From Chryseobacterium gambrini (GTDB taxonomy: Bacteria > Bacteroidota > Bacteroidia > Flavobacteriales > Weeksellaceae), in assembly GCF_900156825.1 (NCBI RefSeq), contig NZ_FTOV01000011.1, forward strand, positions 1 through 64,000: a DNA stretch of 64,000 nucleotides. The letters run 5' to 3'. This document shows positions 25,071 through 35,270 of this stretch, in pieces. The first letter of the stretch is position 1; each line of letters begins with the position of its first letter. The notes under the pieces were generated by a model. That model saw nothing but the letters and a program-made list of their open reading frames with translations, ran no database searches and was not told the origin of the DNA. The position numbers and the translations under genes were made by a program.

Positions 25071-26162
25071 ATGGAAAAACCTATTTACTTTAAAAATTCA
25101 GAGGATGCCAAATTGTTTAATGAACTCAGAAAAAAAGTGAACCAAAGAGTAGAAGCCATTCCCGAAAACAGGGACATTTATATTCAGATCAAAGCAGTTA
25201 TTCTGCCTTTGGTCTATTTCGGTTTATATGTCTTTGCACTTCTACATGCAGATCAGTCTGGAGTTTATATCCTGAGTTTCATTCTGATGGGGTTTTCTCT
25301 GGTTTTAATTTATCTGAATTTAATTCATGAAGCGGCTCACAATAATATTTTTAAAAGTAAAACACTGAACAGTCTGGTTTTACAGATTTTCGATTTTGTG
25401 GGAGCCAATTCCTACATCTGGAAAAAAAGACACATCGCAAGCCATCACGCATATCCGAATGTGGACGGTTGGGATACGGATATTGAGCAGAGCGGACTGC
25501 TGTTAATCGTTCCGTGGATCAAAGCAAAAGGGATTCAGAAATACCAGCACCGCTTTTTCTTTCTGGTCTATCCTTTATATCTGTTCAACTGGATGTTTAT
25601 TCGTGATTTCAGAGATTTTTTCGATAATGAAAGAGTGATCTTGAAAACGCAGGGAGCGATTCCTGTAAAAGAAAAAATTAAAATGGTGGCGTATAAACTG
25701 TTTTACTTTTTCTATCAGATTGGCGTTCCCGTTCTGTTTTTTAAAGTCTCTTTAGGCTTGGCTTTGGGAGCATGGTTTTTACAGGTAATTGCAGCGAGTA
25801 TTTTTGCGCTTTTTGTCCTGTTGCCTTTGCATCCGCTTCCCGATAATGCCTTTCCGAAACTGGATGAGAAAAACGAACTTCCTTACAGTTGGCTTCATCA
25901 TCAGTTTGAAGTCACCAACGATTTAAAAGAAAATAACTGGTTTGTGCGGAATATTTTGGGGAATTTCAACTTTCATGTTGCCCACCATCTTTTTCCGAAT
26001 TACAGTTATGCCTATTATAATGAAATTACAGAAGAAATCGAGCAGTTTGCCAAAGAACACGGCTTAGCATACAAAAGATTTCCAATGACCACCGCTTTGG
26101 GCAAACATGTCGATTTGCTGAAGCAAAATGCAAATAATGCATATTTTATTTTAGAAGAATAA
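25071..26162 (+). CDS. Fatty acid desaturase (membrane di-iron)
   Basis: This 363-residue membrane protein has the three histidine boxes of acyl desaturases: HEAAH (86-90), HIASHH (121-126) and HVAHH (302-306). Hydrophobic helices lie at about 40-85 and 165-255. It would insert a double bond in acyl chains using O2 and an electron donor. It lies between the two methionine synthase genes, 4 bases before the second, so it is probably transcribed with them. A metabolic link to methionine is not obvious. Confidence 0.88.
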   Translation: MEKPIYFKNSEDAKLFNELRKKVNQRVEAIPENRDIYIQIKAVILPLVYFGLYVFALLHADQSGVYILSFILMGFSLVLIYLNLIHEAAHNNIFKSKTLNSLVLQIFDFVGANSYIWKKRHIASHHAYPNVDGWDTDIEQSGLLLIVPWIKAKGIQKYQHRFFFLVYPLYLFNWMFIRDFRDFFDNERVILKTQGAIPVKEKIKMVAYKLFYFFYQIGVPVLFFKVSLGLALGAWFLQVIAASIFALFVLLPLHPLPDNAFPKLDEKNELPYSWLHHQFEVTNDLKENNWFVRNILGNFNFHVAHHLFPNYSYAYYNEITEEIEQFAKEHGLAYKRFPMTTALGKHVDLLKQNANNAYFILEE

Positions 26163-26166
26163 ATTG

Positions 26167-28833
26167 ATGAAATATTTAAGATTATCGGGGCTTGAGCCTT
26201 TGATTATTACACCGGAAAGTAACTTTATCAACGTTGGGGAAAGAACCAATGTTGCCGGTTCAAAGAAATTTTTAAGATTAATAAAAGAAGAAAAATTCGG
26301 GGAAGCGCTCGATATTGCACGCCATCAGGTTGAAGGCGGTGCGCAGATTCTCGACGTTAATTTTGACGATGGACTGATCGACGGAAAGGCTTCCATGATT
26401 AAATTTTTAAACCTGATTGCCTCAGAACCGGACATCGCAAGAATCCCTCTTATGATCGACTCTTCAAAATGGGAAATTCTGGAAGCCGGATTGCAGGTTG
26501 CACAGGGAAAATGTGTGGTCAATTCCATCAGCTTAAAAGGTGGTGAAGAAGAATTCATCAAACAGGCAAAAGCCATCAAAAGATACGGAGCAGCCGTTAT
26601 TGTCATGGCTTTTGATGAGGTGGGACAAGCCGATACCTACGAACGCAGAATCGAAATTTCAAAACGTTCCTATGATATTTTAGTGAACCGTTTAAATTTC
26701 CCTGCCGAAGATATTATTTTCGACTTAAATATTTTCCCTGTGGCAACGGGAATGGATGAACACCGAAGAAATGCCATCGATTTTATTGAAGCAACAAGAT
26801 GGGTTCGCCAAAATCTTCCGTATGCATCCGTAAGTGGTGGAGTTTCCAATGTCTCGTTCTCGTTCCGTGGAAATGATACGGTGAGAGAAGCGATGCACTC
26901 GGTTTTCCTGTATCACGCCATTCAGGCAGGAATGAATATGGGAATCGTAAATCCTGCGATGCTGGAAGTATATGATGAAATCAATAAAGAACTTTTGGAG
27001 CTTGTTGAAGACGTCATTCTTGATAAAAGAGAGGATGCAACAGAACGCCTTCTTGACTATTCTGAAAAAAATAAATCAGTTAAAAAAGAGAAAGTTGAAG
27101 AACTTGAATGGCGTACAAAACCTTTACAGGAAAGGATTACCCATTCTTTAGTAAAAGGAATCGACCGTTTTATCGAGGAAGATGTGGAGGAAGCAAGATT
27201 ACAGGCAGAAAAACCGCTTCATGTCATTGAAATTAATTTAATGACCGGAATGGGCGTTGTGGGAGATCTGTTCGGAAGCGGAAAAATGTTTTTACCGCAG
27301 GTTGTAAAATCGGCGCGGGTCATGAAAAAAGCGGTGGCGTATTTACAGCCATTCATCGAAGCTGAAAAAGACGGAACAAAACCTGCCAACGGAAAAATCC
27401 TGATGGCAACGGTAAAAGGAGATGTTCATGATATTGGTAAAAACATTGTGAGTGTAGTTTTAGGATGCAACAACTACGAAATTGTGGATCTTGGCGTAAT
27501 GGTTCCGGCTGAAAAAATTATTCAGACCGCGATTGAAGAAAAAGTGGATGTGATTGGACTTAGCGGACTGATTACACCAAGTCTGGATGAAATGGTGTAC
27601 ATCGCTCAGGAACTGGAAAGACAGAATTTAAATTTCCCTTTACTGATTGGTGGTGCAACAACTTCAAAAGCACATACGGCCGTAAAAATTGATTTAAAAT
27701 ATAAAAATGCAGTAGTTCACGTCAATGATGCTTCCAGAGCGGTAAACGTGGTAAGTTCATTATTGGGCGACCGAAATAAAGAATATGTTGATGATCTAAA
27801 AAGCGAATATTCTGAATTCCGTGAAAAGTTCCTGAACAGACAGGTAGAAAAAGACTATGTTTCTATTCAAGAAGCCAGACAGAATAAATTTAAAATCGAC
27901 TGGGAAAATGAACAAATTTTTACACCCAATCAGTTAGGAATTACCGTTGTTGAAAATCAGGATCTGAGAGAATTATTGCCTTTCATCGACTGGTCGCCGT
28001 TTTTCAGAAGCTGGGATCTTCACGGCAAATATCCTAATATTTTGGAAGATGAGGTTGTAGGAGTTCAGGTAAAAGAATTGTTCAAAGATGCTCAGGTGAT
28101 CTTAAAAAGAATTTTGGATGAAAAGTTATTAACGGCAAAAGCTATTTTCGGAATTTTCAAAGCCAATTCCAACGAAACGGATGATATTTTAATTTTTGAT
28201 GAAAACAACGATCAGAAAACGAAGTTCATTACCTTGAGACAGCAGGCGCAGCGTTCAAAAGGGAAAGATTATCTGGCGTTAAGCGATTTTATTGCCCCTG
28301 AAAGTTCAGGAAAAACCGATTATATGGGAGCTTTCTGTGTAACAACCGGTTTCGGAACGGATGAACTGGCGCAGGAATACGAAAAAGCAAATGACGACTA
28401 CAACGCGATCATGGTAAAAGCTTTGGCAGACCGTTTTGCAGAAGCTTATGCAGAATTTCTGCATAAAAAAGTGAGAACGGAATATTGGGGCTATGCCAAT
28501 CAGGAAAATTTAACCAACGAAGAATTGATTGCTGAAAAGTATAAAGGAATTCGTCCCGCTCCGGGTTATCCTGCGTGTCCGGATCACTTAGAAAAACACG
28601 CAATCTGGGATCTACTGAAAGTGGAAGAAAATATCGGAGTTTATCTGACGGAAAGTTTAGCGATGTTCCCGACTGCTTCGGTTTCCGGGTACTATTTCGG
28701 AAGTCCGCACGCCAAATATTTCGGATTGGGGAAAATTGCAGAAGATCAGTTGAAAGATTATTCGGTAAGAAAAGGAATTGCTTTGCAGGAAGCGAGAAAA
28801 TGGCTGAATCCTAATTTGGCAGACGGAATTTAA
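26167..28833 (+). CDS. metH: Methionine synthase, folate/cobalamin/activation half (split MetH C-terminus)
   Basis: This protein has 888 residues from the ATG at 26167 (a TTG just before adds one). In order it has: the pterin-binding barrel ([19 protein letters not shown], then [12 protein letters not shown] and [12 protein letters not shown]), the B12 cap region, the cobalamin-binding domain with the lower axial ligand His421 in [11 protein letters not shown], and the activation domain ([14 protein letters not shown] and [18 protein letters not shown]). It transfers methyl from methyltetrahydrofolate to homocysteine bound by the partner encoded at 23976. A cobalamin supply is therefore required. 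Confidence 0.95.
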   Translation: MKYLRLSGLEPLIITPESNFINVGERTNVAGSKKFLRLIKEEKFGEALDIARHQVEGGAQILDVNFDDGLIDGKASMIKFLNLIASEPDIARIPLMIDSSKWEILEAGLQVAQGKCVVNSISLKGGEEEFIKQAKAIKRYGAAVIVMAFDEVGQADTYERRIEISKRSYDILVNRLNFPAEDIIFDLNIFPVATGMDEHRRNAIDFIEATRWVRQNLPYASVSGGVSNVSFSFRGNDTVREAMHSVFLYHAIQAGMNMGIVNPAMLEVYDEINKELLELVEDVILDKREDATERLLDYSEKNKSVKKEKVEELEWRTKPLQERITHSLVKGIDRFIEEDVEEARLQAEKPLHVIEINLMTGMGVVGDLFGSGKMFLPQVVKSARVMKKAVAYLQPFIEAEKDGTKPANGKILMATVKGDVHDIGKNIVSVVLGCNNYEIVDLGVMVPAEKIIQTAIEEKVDVIGLSGLITPSLDEMVYIAQELERQNLNFPLLIGGATTSKAHTAVKIDLKYKNAVVHVNDASRAVNVVSSLLGDRNKEYVDDLKSEYSEFREKFLNRQVEKDYVSIQEARQNKFKIDWENEQIFTPNQLGITVVENQDLRELLPFIDWSPFFRSWDLHGKYPNILEDEVVGVQVKELFKDAQVILKRILDEKLLTAKAIFGIFKANSNETDDILIFDENNDQKTKFITLRQQAQRSKGKDYLALSDFIAPESSGKTDYMGAFCVTTGFGTDELAQEYEKANDDYNAIMVKALADRFAEAYAEFLHKKVRTEYWGYANQENLTNEELIAEKYKGIRPAPGYPACPDHLEKHAIWDLLKVEENIGVYLTESLAMFPTASVSGYYFGSPHAKYFGLGKIAEDQLKDYSVRKGIALQEARKWLNPNLADGI

Positions 28834-28834
28834 T

Positions 28835-29314
28835 ATGAAAAATAATTTCTCTTTTTTATTTTTAATCATAAACTGTTTTTTGTTTTCACAGAATTGTAAA
28901 TATACTGTGAATGTAAACAATGAAGGCTTTAATGAAACAGGGAAGTTTAATCTGAAGATTACGAATATAGACCAAAAGTCTTTTAAAATTCCTAAAATCA
29001 TTAATTTTTGTAACATAAGATTGGTGGCTCTCGAATTTTACAATGAGGAAAGTCAGGCTTTTGAAAAAGCAAACCTTGCAAATAAGGATATTGACTGCTT
29101 CGCATTTAAAGATAAGAGCAGAAATCTCCAACCAAATAAAAATCATTTTTATGAGGTAAATATGAAGTCAGAATTTGAAGTGCTGCAAAGCGAGAAGTTT
29201 TTTGACAGTTTCAAAAACAGAAAATACCGTTTTAAAGTTTCTTTTCCTTTAGATTCTTATAATCAGTGTGGAGAATCGAATATTTTAACAACAGAATGGA
29301 TTTATAAAAATTAA
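28835..29314 (+). CDS. Secreted protein of unknown function within the methionine operon
   Basis: This 159-residue protein has a signal peptide (FLFLIINCFLFSQ) and no recognised domain. It has about five cysteines outside the signal and a predicted beta-rich body. The ATG is 1 base after the metH stop, and metF follows after 29 bases, so it sits inside the operon by position. Nothing in it suggests methionine metabolism. Confidence 0.7.
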   Translation: MKNNFSFLFLIINCFLFSQNCKYTVNVNNEGFNETGKFNLKITNIDQKSFKIPKIINFCNIRLVALEFYNEESQAFEKANLANKDIDCFAFKDKSRNLQPNKNHFYEVNMKSEFEVLQSEKFFDSFKNRKYRFKVSFPLDSYNQCGESNILTTEWIYKN

Positions 29315-29343
29315 AACCCATACAAATTATCAGCTATAAATAA

Positions 29344-30303
29344 ATGAAAATCACAGACCATATAAAAAACGCAAACGGAAAAACGTTATTCTCTCTTGAA
29401 GTCGTTCCGCCGCAAAAAGGAATCGGAATTGAAGATCTTTATAAAAATATTGATCCTTTAATGGAATTTAAACCGCCATTCATCGACGTTACGACTTCCA
29501 GAGAAGAATATATTTATATCGACAAAGGAAACGGATTAATGGAGCGCAGAATTACCCGAATGCGTCCCGGAACGTTGGGAATCTGTGCTTCGATTCAGCA
29601 TAAATACAATGTAGATACCGTTCCGCATCTGCTTTGTGGAGGTTTTACCAAGGAAGAAACAGAATATCTTCTGGTAGACTGTATGTATCTCGGAATTGAT
29701 AACGTGATGGCTCTCAGAGGAGATGCGATGAAAGGACATCAGTATTTTGAGCCAACTCAGGGAGGTCACGGAAGTGCAATGGAACTGGTTCACCAGATTA
29801 ACGATCTGGGAAGAGGAAAATATCTGCATAATCAGGATGAAATTTGTGATGAACATAATAAATTCTGCATCGGTGTTGCCGGATATCCTGAAAAGCACAT
29901 GGAAGCACCTTCAATGAATTATGATCTGAAATGGCTGAAACAAAAAGTGGATGCGGGAGCAGATTATATCGTGACCCAAATGTTTTTCGATAATAAAAAA
30001 TTCATTGAATTTGTTCAGAAAGCCAGAGAAATGGGGATTACAGTTCCTATTATCCCGGGAATTAAACCAATTGCCACGAAAAAGCATTTAAAGATTTTAC
30101 CTCAGGTTTTTAAAATTGATCTTCCGGAAGATTTAATAAACGAAGTGGAGAATGCCAAAAATAATGAAGCCGTAAAACAAATCGGAATCGAATGGGCAAT
30201 CGCACAATGCAGAGAATTGCTGGAATTCGGAGTTCCGGTTCTGCATTTCTATTCCATGGGGAAAAGTGATAATATTAAAAAAGTAGCGGGAGCGCTATTC
30301 TAA
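29344..30303 (+). CDS. metF: 5,10-methylenetetrahydrofolate reductase
   Basis: This 319-residue protein has normal length for MetF and shows the (beta/alpha)8 barrel motifs FSLEVVPPQKG (substrate Glu near residue 19), FIDVTTSREE, LGIDNVMALRGD, FCIGVAGYPEKHMEAPS and GADYIVTQMFFDNKKF, plus IPGIKPIATKKHL. It makes the methyltetrahydrofolate used by the split methionine synthase upstream. A terminator follows at 30331-30357. Confidence 0.95.
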   Translation: MKITDHIKNANGKTLFSLEVVPPQKGIGIEDLYKNIDPLMEFKPPFIDVTTSREEYIYIDKGNGLMERRITRMRPGTLGICASIQHKYNVDTVPHLLCGGFTKEETEYLLVDCMYLGIDNVMALRGDAMKGHQYFEPTQGGHGSAMELVHQINDLGRGKYLHNQDEICDEHNKFCIGVAGYPEKHMEAPSMNYDLKWLKQKVDAGADYIVTQMFFDNKKFIEFVQKAREMGITVPIIPGIKPIATKKHLKILPQVFKIDLPEDLINEVENAKNNEAVKQIGIEWAIAQCRELLEFGVPVLHFYSMGKSDNIKKVAGALF

Positions 30304-30330
30304 TAAACTGAAAAGTGAATTTTTGATTGG

Positions 30331-30357
30331 AGTTCTGCATTTTTGCAGAACTTTTTT
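30331..30357 (+). terminator. Rho-independent terminator after metF
   Basis: GTTCTGCA pairs with TGCAGAAC, followed by TTTTTT. Confidence 0.88.
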
Positions 30358-30393
30358 ATAGGGTTTCGGCGGCGAAGCCGCCGAAACCCTATA
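30357..30393. terminator. Long GC-rich hairpin between convergent genes
   Basis: Perfect 17-base arms (TATAGGGTTTCGGCGGC and its complement) close a GAA loop. The core TTTCGGCGG/CCGCCGAAA recurs in the hairpin at 44995-45039. It acts as a terminator or barrier for the minus-strand gene that ends at 30396. Confidence 0.7.
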
Positions 30394-30395
30394 AA

Positions 30396-31550
30396 TTACA
30401 AAACAGGATGCCTCTCAAACTCCTTATTCCTGTCAAAAAGATAACGGTACGTCGCTAATTTTCGGGTGACCGTAGTATCAAGATTTTCCGCAATTTTAAT
30501 CATCTTAGGATTAAAATCCCCGATCCACTGCATTTCAGTGATTTTAAAATCTGTATGTTTCCTTAAATGTTGCGTTCCTTCCCAGATCATGTAGCCTTCA
30601 ACACCTTTCCTTTGCCATTCCGGAACAACGCCGAAAACCAGACCCACCATTTTTTCGTTCTTCTTAAACTGTTTAATCCAGAGAAACTTCAGCTTTTCCC
30701 AGATCCCGAATTTCCCGTTCAGATATTTAAACCACTGATTCGTATCCGGAAGATTCATCCACATTGCAATCGGTTTTTCATTTTCGTAAACAAACCATGA
30801 AATATGTTCATTAATGATGGGTTTCATCGTTTTAAACATTTTCAGCACTTTAGATTCCTGCATACATTTTCCTTCGCCGTGTGCAGCCCACGCTTTATTA
30901 TAAATTTCCGTAAAATCTCTGGCAAATTTCTCCAGATTATTTTTCGTCATCGGTTTTGCGGAAAGATCTGGATTCTTACTGTGTTTGGCGTGCATAACCG
31001 TAAAAAGTCTCGAAACTTCAGCGAAAATAGGTCTTGAAAAACAAAGCTGCTCAAAATAAATTTTAAACCCGTAGTTTTCAAAGAGATCTTTGTAATAAGG
31101 AAAATTGTAATTCATTCCGAACAGAGGTTCGATAAAACCATCAATTACCAGTCCCCAGAATTTGTCGCGCTCCCCGAAATTAATCGGTCCGTCCATTGCT
31201 TCCATTCCTCTTTGCTGAAGCCAGTTTTTGCAGTGATCAAAAATAAAGTCTGCAGTTTCCTGATCATTGATACAATCGAAAAACCCGATTCCACCGGTCG
31301 GCTGTTTTTGCTGATACGTTTCGTTAATGAAAACCGCAACTTTGCCTACGGTTTTATTTTCTTTATTTTTAAACAAAAATCTTGCACATTCGCCGTTTTT
31401 AAAAAATCTGTTTTTTTGAGGGTTAAAAATATCTTCGATATCAATATTTCGGGGTCTTATATAGTTTTTGTCCTTTTGATAAAGCCTTGCCGGAAATTCT
31501 AAAAATTCCTTTCTCTGAGATTGGTTTTGTACTTCTTCAGCAGTAATCAT
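30396..31550 (-). CDS. GNAT-fold acetyltransferase-like protein
   Basis: This protein has 384 residues from the ATG at 31550; an upstream GTG/ATG-like extension of 15 residues is unlikely because it runs into the intergenic region. Two GNAT-like halves are suggested: an N-terminal one around RPRNIDIEDIFNPQKNRFFK and ARFLFKNKENKTVGKVAVF, and a C-terminal one with GLVFGVVPEWQRKGVEGYMI, which resembles the acetyl-CoA loop. The family is common in Bacteroidetes and its substrate is unknown. It is transcribed divergently from folE. Confidence 0.7.
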   Translation of the reverse strand: MITAEEVQNQSQRKEFLEFPARLYQKDKNYIRPRNIDIEDIFNPQKNRFFKNGECARFLFKNKENKTVGKVAVFINETYQQKQPTGGIGFFDCINDQETADFIFDHCKNWLQQRGMEAMDGPINFGERDKFWGLVIDGFIEPLFGMNYNFPYYKDLFENYGFKIYFEQLCFSRPIFAEVSRLFTVMHAKHSKNPDLSAKPMTKNNLEKFARDFTEIYNKAWAAHGEGKCMQESKVLKMFKTMKPIINEHISWFVYENEKPIAMWMNLPDTNQWFKYLNGKFGIWEKLKFLWIKQFKKNEKMVGLVFGVVPEWQRKGVEGYMIWEGTQHLRKHTDFKITEMQWIGDFNPKMIKIAENLDTTVTRKLATYRYLFDRNKEFERHPVL

Positions 31551-31623
31551 GGTGTAAAATGATAGTGGGGGTAAAAGATAATGTTTTTCGCCCAAATTAA
31601 ATATGACGAACAGATTTTATCCG

Positions 31624-31631
31624 TATTTTTG
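31624..31631 (+). promoter_or_regulatory. Possible -7 box for folE
   Basis: TATTTTTG fits TAnnTTTG and lies 16 bases before the ATG. No -33 TTTG is seen at standard spacing. Confidence 0.35.
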
Positions 31632-31647
31632 TGCAAATTAAATAAAA

Positions 31648-32313
31648 ATGGTTGATTTTACGGATAACGACGATGATATTTTCACAGGAAAAGAACATAC
31701 GCCTATAAGGGAAGATGCTTTTGATAAATCACCGGAAGAAAAGATAGAAAAAATTACCGAACTGTTTGGGGAAATCATGGAAACGCTGGGTTTAGACATG
31801 ACCGACGATTCTTTAAAAGACTCTCCGAAACGTGTTGCTAAAATGTACGTAAATGAAATTTTCGGAGGACTTCTTCCAGAAAACAAACCGGGAATTTCCA
31901 CATTCTCAAATAAATACAAATACCGCCAAATGTTGGTGGAAAAAGATATCACCGTTTATTCGTTCTGTGAACATCACTTCCTGCCGATTATCGGAAGAGC
32001 ACACGTTGCTTACATTTCGAACGGAGAAGTTATAGGTCTTTCAAAAATTAACAGGATTGTGGATTATTATGCAAAAAGACCGCAGGTTCAGGAAAGACTG
32101 ACGATGCAGATTGTAAACGCTTTAAAAGAAGCTTTAGGAACAAAAGATGTTGCCTGTATCATCGATGCAAAACACCTCTGCGTTAATTGCAGAGGAATAA
32201 AAGATACCGCAAGTTCTACCATTACCGCAGAATTAAGCGGGATTTTCAGAACCAATCCTATCACAAGACAGGAATTTCTTCATTATGTGGGAAGCCATGC
32301 GAAATTGGATTAA
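31648..32313 (+). CDS. folE: GTP cyclohydrolase I
   Basis: This 221-residue protein has the zinc ligands Cys107 and His110 in YSFCEHHFLP and Cys178 in HLCVNCRG, and the family segment GLSKINRIVDYYAKRPQVQE. It converts GTP to 7,8-dihydroneopterin triphosphate, the first step of folate and pterin synthesis. An acidic N-terminal extension of about 30 residues is not conserved. A DinB-like gene follows 13 bases downstream. Confidence 0.95.
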   Translation: MVDFTDNDDDIFTGKEHTPIREDAFDKSPEEKIEKITELFGEIMETLGLDMTDDSLKDSPKRVAKMYVNEIFGGLLPENKPGISTFSNKYKYRQMLVEKDITVYSFCEHHFLPIIGRAHVAYISNGEVIGLSKINRIVDYYAKRPQVQERLTMQIVNALKEALGTKDVACIIDAKHLCVNCRGIKDTASSTITAELSGIFRTNPITRQEFLHYVGSHAKLD

Positions 32314-32326
32314 AGTAATTAAATGA

Positions 32327-32758
32327 ATGGACTATCAGATTCTTAAAAATATTGTTGAAGAAGAACTTCTTAAATTCGAAGAAATTAATGAAGAAGATTG
32401 GGCATATAAAATTTCACCAGAAAAATGGTCAAAAAAAGAAATTTTAGGTCATCTTTGTGACAGTGCTTTATCCAATATCAGAAGATTTGTAATCACACAA
32501 TACAAAGAAAATGAGAATATTGTCTATGATCAGGATTTTTGGGTAAAAGCCCAGAATTATCAGAATATTCCAACGTCGGATATCATCAGTCTTTGGAAGA
32601 TTTTGAATCTTCAGATTGTACATGTAGTTGAAAATATTCCGGATGAAGATTTACAGAGAACCTGTGATATGACGAAAACAGAACCTCAGATTTTTACTTT
32701 GGAATTCATCATTAATGATTATATTAGTCATTTACAACATCATTTAAAAGCTATTTAA
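32327..32758 (+). CDS. DinB-like superfamily protein
   Basis: This 143-residue four-helix protein fits the DinB_2 pattern. Metal-binding histidines are likely in EILGHLCDSA (about residue 42) and in the C-terminal ISHLQHHLKAI. Some DinB family members are thiol transferases that use bacillithiol or related thiols; bshA is encoded elsewhere in this window. Specific function is unknown. It is probably transcribed with folE. Confidence 0.75.
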   Translation: MDYQILKNIVEEELLKFEEINEEDWAYKISPEKWSKKEILGHLCDSALSNIRRFVITQYKENENIVYDQDFWVKAQNYQNIPTSDIISLWKILNLQIVHVVENIPDEDLQRTCDMTKTEPQIFTLEFIINDYISHLQHHLKAI

Positions 32759-32886
32759 TAATGATAAAATTTAAAAAAGTTTCAGATAAAATTTTTATTA
32801 CAACAATTATTTGTTGTGAAAGACTTATCCTGAATTAAATTAAAAAAAATCATTAATTAATCATCAATTATCATTCATAAGAAATC

Positions 32887-34353
32887 ATGCAACTAAAAAT
32901 ATACAACTCGCTTGCGGGAGAAAAAGAAATATTCAAGCCGATTTTAGAAGGAAATGTAGGAATGTACGTCTGCGGACCGACCGTTTACAGCAATGTACAC
33001 TTGGGAAATGTAAGAACCTTCCTTTCTTTCGACTTCATCTACAGAAGTTTAATGCATTTGGGCTATAAAGTTCGTTACGTAAGAAACATTACCGATGCAG
33101 GTCACCTTACCGACGACGGCGACGTGAATAATGACAGGTTCGTAAAACAGACTCGTCTTGAAAAGTTAGAGCCAATGGAAATCGTACAGAAATACACGGT
33201 AGATTTTCATAAAGTGTTGGATATGTTCAATTTACTTCCTCCGAATATTGAACCGACTGCAACCGGTCATATCGTAGAGCAGATCGAACTTACTCAAAAA
33301 TTAATTGAAAGAGGATTCGCCTACGAAAGCAACGGTTCTGTGTATTTCGATGTGTTGGAATACAACAGAAGAGGCTTAAACTATGGTGAACTTTCAAAAA
33401 GAAATATCGAAGAACTTTTTGCCAATACCCGTGATCTCGACGGACAGGGTGAAAAGAAAAATCCGCAGGATTTCGCATTGTGGAAAAAAGCTTCTCCGGC
33501 ACACATCATGAGGTGGAATTCGCGTTGGGGAGAAGGTTTTCCGGGATGGCATCTGGAATGTACTGCAATGAGTACAAAATATTTAGGAGAAACTTTTGAT
33601 ATTCACGGAGGCGGAATGGATCTTAAATTTCCGCACCATGAATGTGAAATCGCACAGGGAAAAGCCTGCAATGATGCTTCTCCGGTAAATTACTGGATGC
33701 ACGCCAATATGTTGACGATGAATTCTCAGCGTATGAGCAAATCCACAGGAAATTATATTTTGCCGATGCAGTTGGTGACAGGAGAAAACGATTTCTTTGA
33801 AAAACCTTTCCATCCTTCCATCGTTCGTTTCTGCTTTTTGCAGGCACATTACAGAAGTGTTTTAGACATTTCAAATGATGCCATGATTGCGAGTGAAAAA
33901 GGATACACGAGATTGATGGAAGCCATTAAAGTACTGGACAGCATCACTCCTAATGGCGAAAAACAATCCGGTTTCAGTCTTGAAGAATGGAAAAATAAAG
34001 CGTATGATGCATTAACGGACGATTTCAATTCTCCGGTTTTAATTGCACATTTATTTGAAGCGGTAAAATATATCTTTGCTTTAAATGATGGAAAGGAAAC
34101 AATCTCAACGAAAGATTTAGAGGAACTGAAATCTACTTTAAATGCTTTGGTTTTCGACGTTTTGGGACTTCAGACGATTGAGGAGAACAACAATGAAAAA
34201 CTGGATCAGACCCTGAAAGTTTTAATCGAGTTGAGAAATCAGGCAAGAAAATCAAAAAATTTCGAACTTTCCGATCAGATCCGCGATAAGCTTCTTGCTG
34301 AAGGCATCGAACTGAAAGACGGAAGAGACGGAACTTCTTATGTTTTGAATTAA
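32887..34353 (+). CDS. cysS: Cysteinyl-tRNA synthetase
   Basis: This 488-residue class I synthetase has the zinc Cys29 in [15 protein letters not shown], the HIGH-type motif HLGN (38-41), the zinc site segment [19 protein letters not shown], and the KMSKS-type motif RMSKS (282-286). Length is normal. The 128 bases before it contain ACAACAA-ttat-TTGTTGT (32800-32817), a weak hairpin. A large repeat array follows it. Confidence 0.96.
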   Translation: MQLKIYNSLAGEKEIFKPILEGNVGMYVCGPTVYSNVHLGNVRTFLSFDFIYRSLMHLGYKVRYVRNITDAGHLTDDGDVNNDRFVKQTRLEKLEPMEIVQKYTVDFHKVLDMFNLLPPNIEPTATGHIVEQIELTQKLIERGFAYESNGSVYFDVLEYNRRGLNYGELSKRNIEELFANTRDLDGQGEKKNPQDFALWKKASPAHIMRWNSRWGEGFPGWHLECTAMSTKYLGETFDIHGGGMDLKFPHHECEIAQGKACNDASPVNYWMHANMLTMNSQRMSKSTGNYILPMQLVTGENDFFEKPFHPSIVRFCFLQAHYRSVLDISNDAMIASEKGYTRLMEAIKVLDSITPNGEKQSGFSLEEWKNKAYDALTDDFNSPVLIAHLFEAVKYIFALNDGKETISTKDLEELKSTLNALVFDVLGLQTIEENNNEKLDQTLKVLIELRNQARKSKNFELSDQIRDKLLAEGIELKDGRDGTSYVLN

Positions 34354-34378
34354 AATAAAGCTTCAGGGCTTTTAATAT

Positions 34379-35150
34379 ATCTCCCGCAGATTTTACAGAT
34401 TGCGCAGATTTTTTACAGAATCATCCGCCAAATCTGTAAAATCTGCGGGAGTTTTTTTATACATAATACTGTCATTTCGACGAAGGAGAAATCTATCAAA
34501 TATAATCGCAGAAATGCTTTCAGCATGACAAACTTTGTGAATAATTTCGCTGAGTGAAATCAAAGATTCAACGTATTCAAACGCCTTTGCGAACGAAAGG
34601 TATTTTCAGACATTTTGAATTAAAAGTTTTAAACTTTTTTATCTCCCGCATATTGTACAGATTACGCAGATTTTAAACAAATTTATCTGCTAAATCCGCA
34701 AAATCTGCGGGAGTTTTTTATATACTCTTCTATCATTTCGACGAAGGAGAAATCTACCAAATATAATTGTAGAGATGCTTTCAGCATGACAAATTTTGTG
34801 AATGATTTTGCTGAGTGAAATCAAAGATTCAACGTATTCAAACGCCTTTGCGAACGAAAGGTATTTTCAGAAATTTTGAATTAAAAGTTTTAATTTTTTT
34901 TATCTCCCGCATATTGTACAGATTACGAAGATTTTAAACCAATTTATCTGCTAAATCCGCAAAATCTGCGGGAGTTTTTTTATACATAATACTGTCATTT
35001 TGACGAAGGAGAAATCTACCAAATATAATTGTAGAGATGCTTTCAGCATGACAAATTTTGTAAATAACTTCGCTGTGAAATCGAAGATTCGACGAAGTCA
35101 AACGCCTTCGCGAACGAAAATATGCTCAGACATTTTCAAAAAAACTTGCG
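34379..35150. repeat. Triplicated intergenic repeat array (about 262 bases per unit)
   Basis: Units start at 34379, 34641 and about 34902. Each has an inverted pair (CTCCCGCA ... CTGCGGGAG), the core TCATTTCGACGAAGGAGAAA to CAGCATGACAAA (core start 34472, 34733, 34995), and a module with CAACGTATTCAAACGCCTTTG. The third unit is more diverged after the core. The core matches the block at 4.3-5.4 kb but the downstream module does not. No gene lies in 34354-35270. Confidence 0.85.
34381..34458 (+). terminator. Perfect 21-base inverted repeat with T tract after cysS
   Basis: The arms 34381-34401 and 34431-34451 are exact reverse complements, separated by 29 bases and followed by GTTTTTTTAT. It lies 27 bases after cysS and could terminate it. 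The same arms recur, less perfectly, in units 2 and 3. Confidence 0.6.
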
Positions 35151-35270
35151 ACTTTGCGTTAAAAACTAATTCTTAGATTTAAATCTCAATCTTAATTTTT
35201 TTTCATATTCAATCCAAAAATTACGTAACTTAGTCATAATAAAATGATTAAAAATTTAAATGGATAGACT

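Noticed and set aside
32761-32838. 25-codon frame with ATG between the DinB-like gene and cysS
   Set aside because: It is too short, AT-driven in composition, and without a recognisable pattern or conserved neighbour logic.
34379-35150. Possible CRISPR array from the evenly spaced repeats
   Set aside because: Units are about 262 bases with repeated, not unique, spacers, and there are no cas genes. The first array fails for the same reasons.
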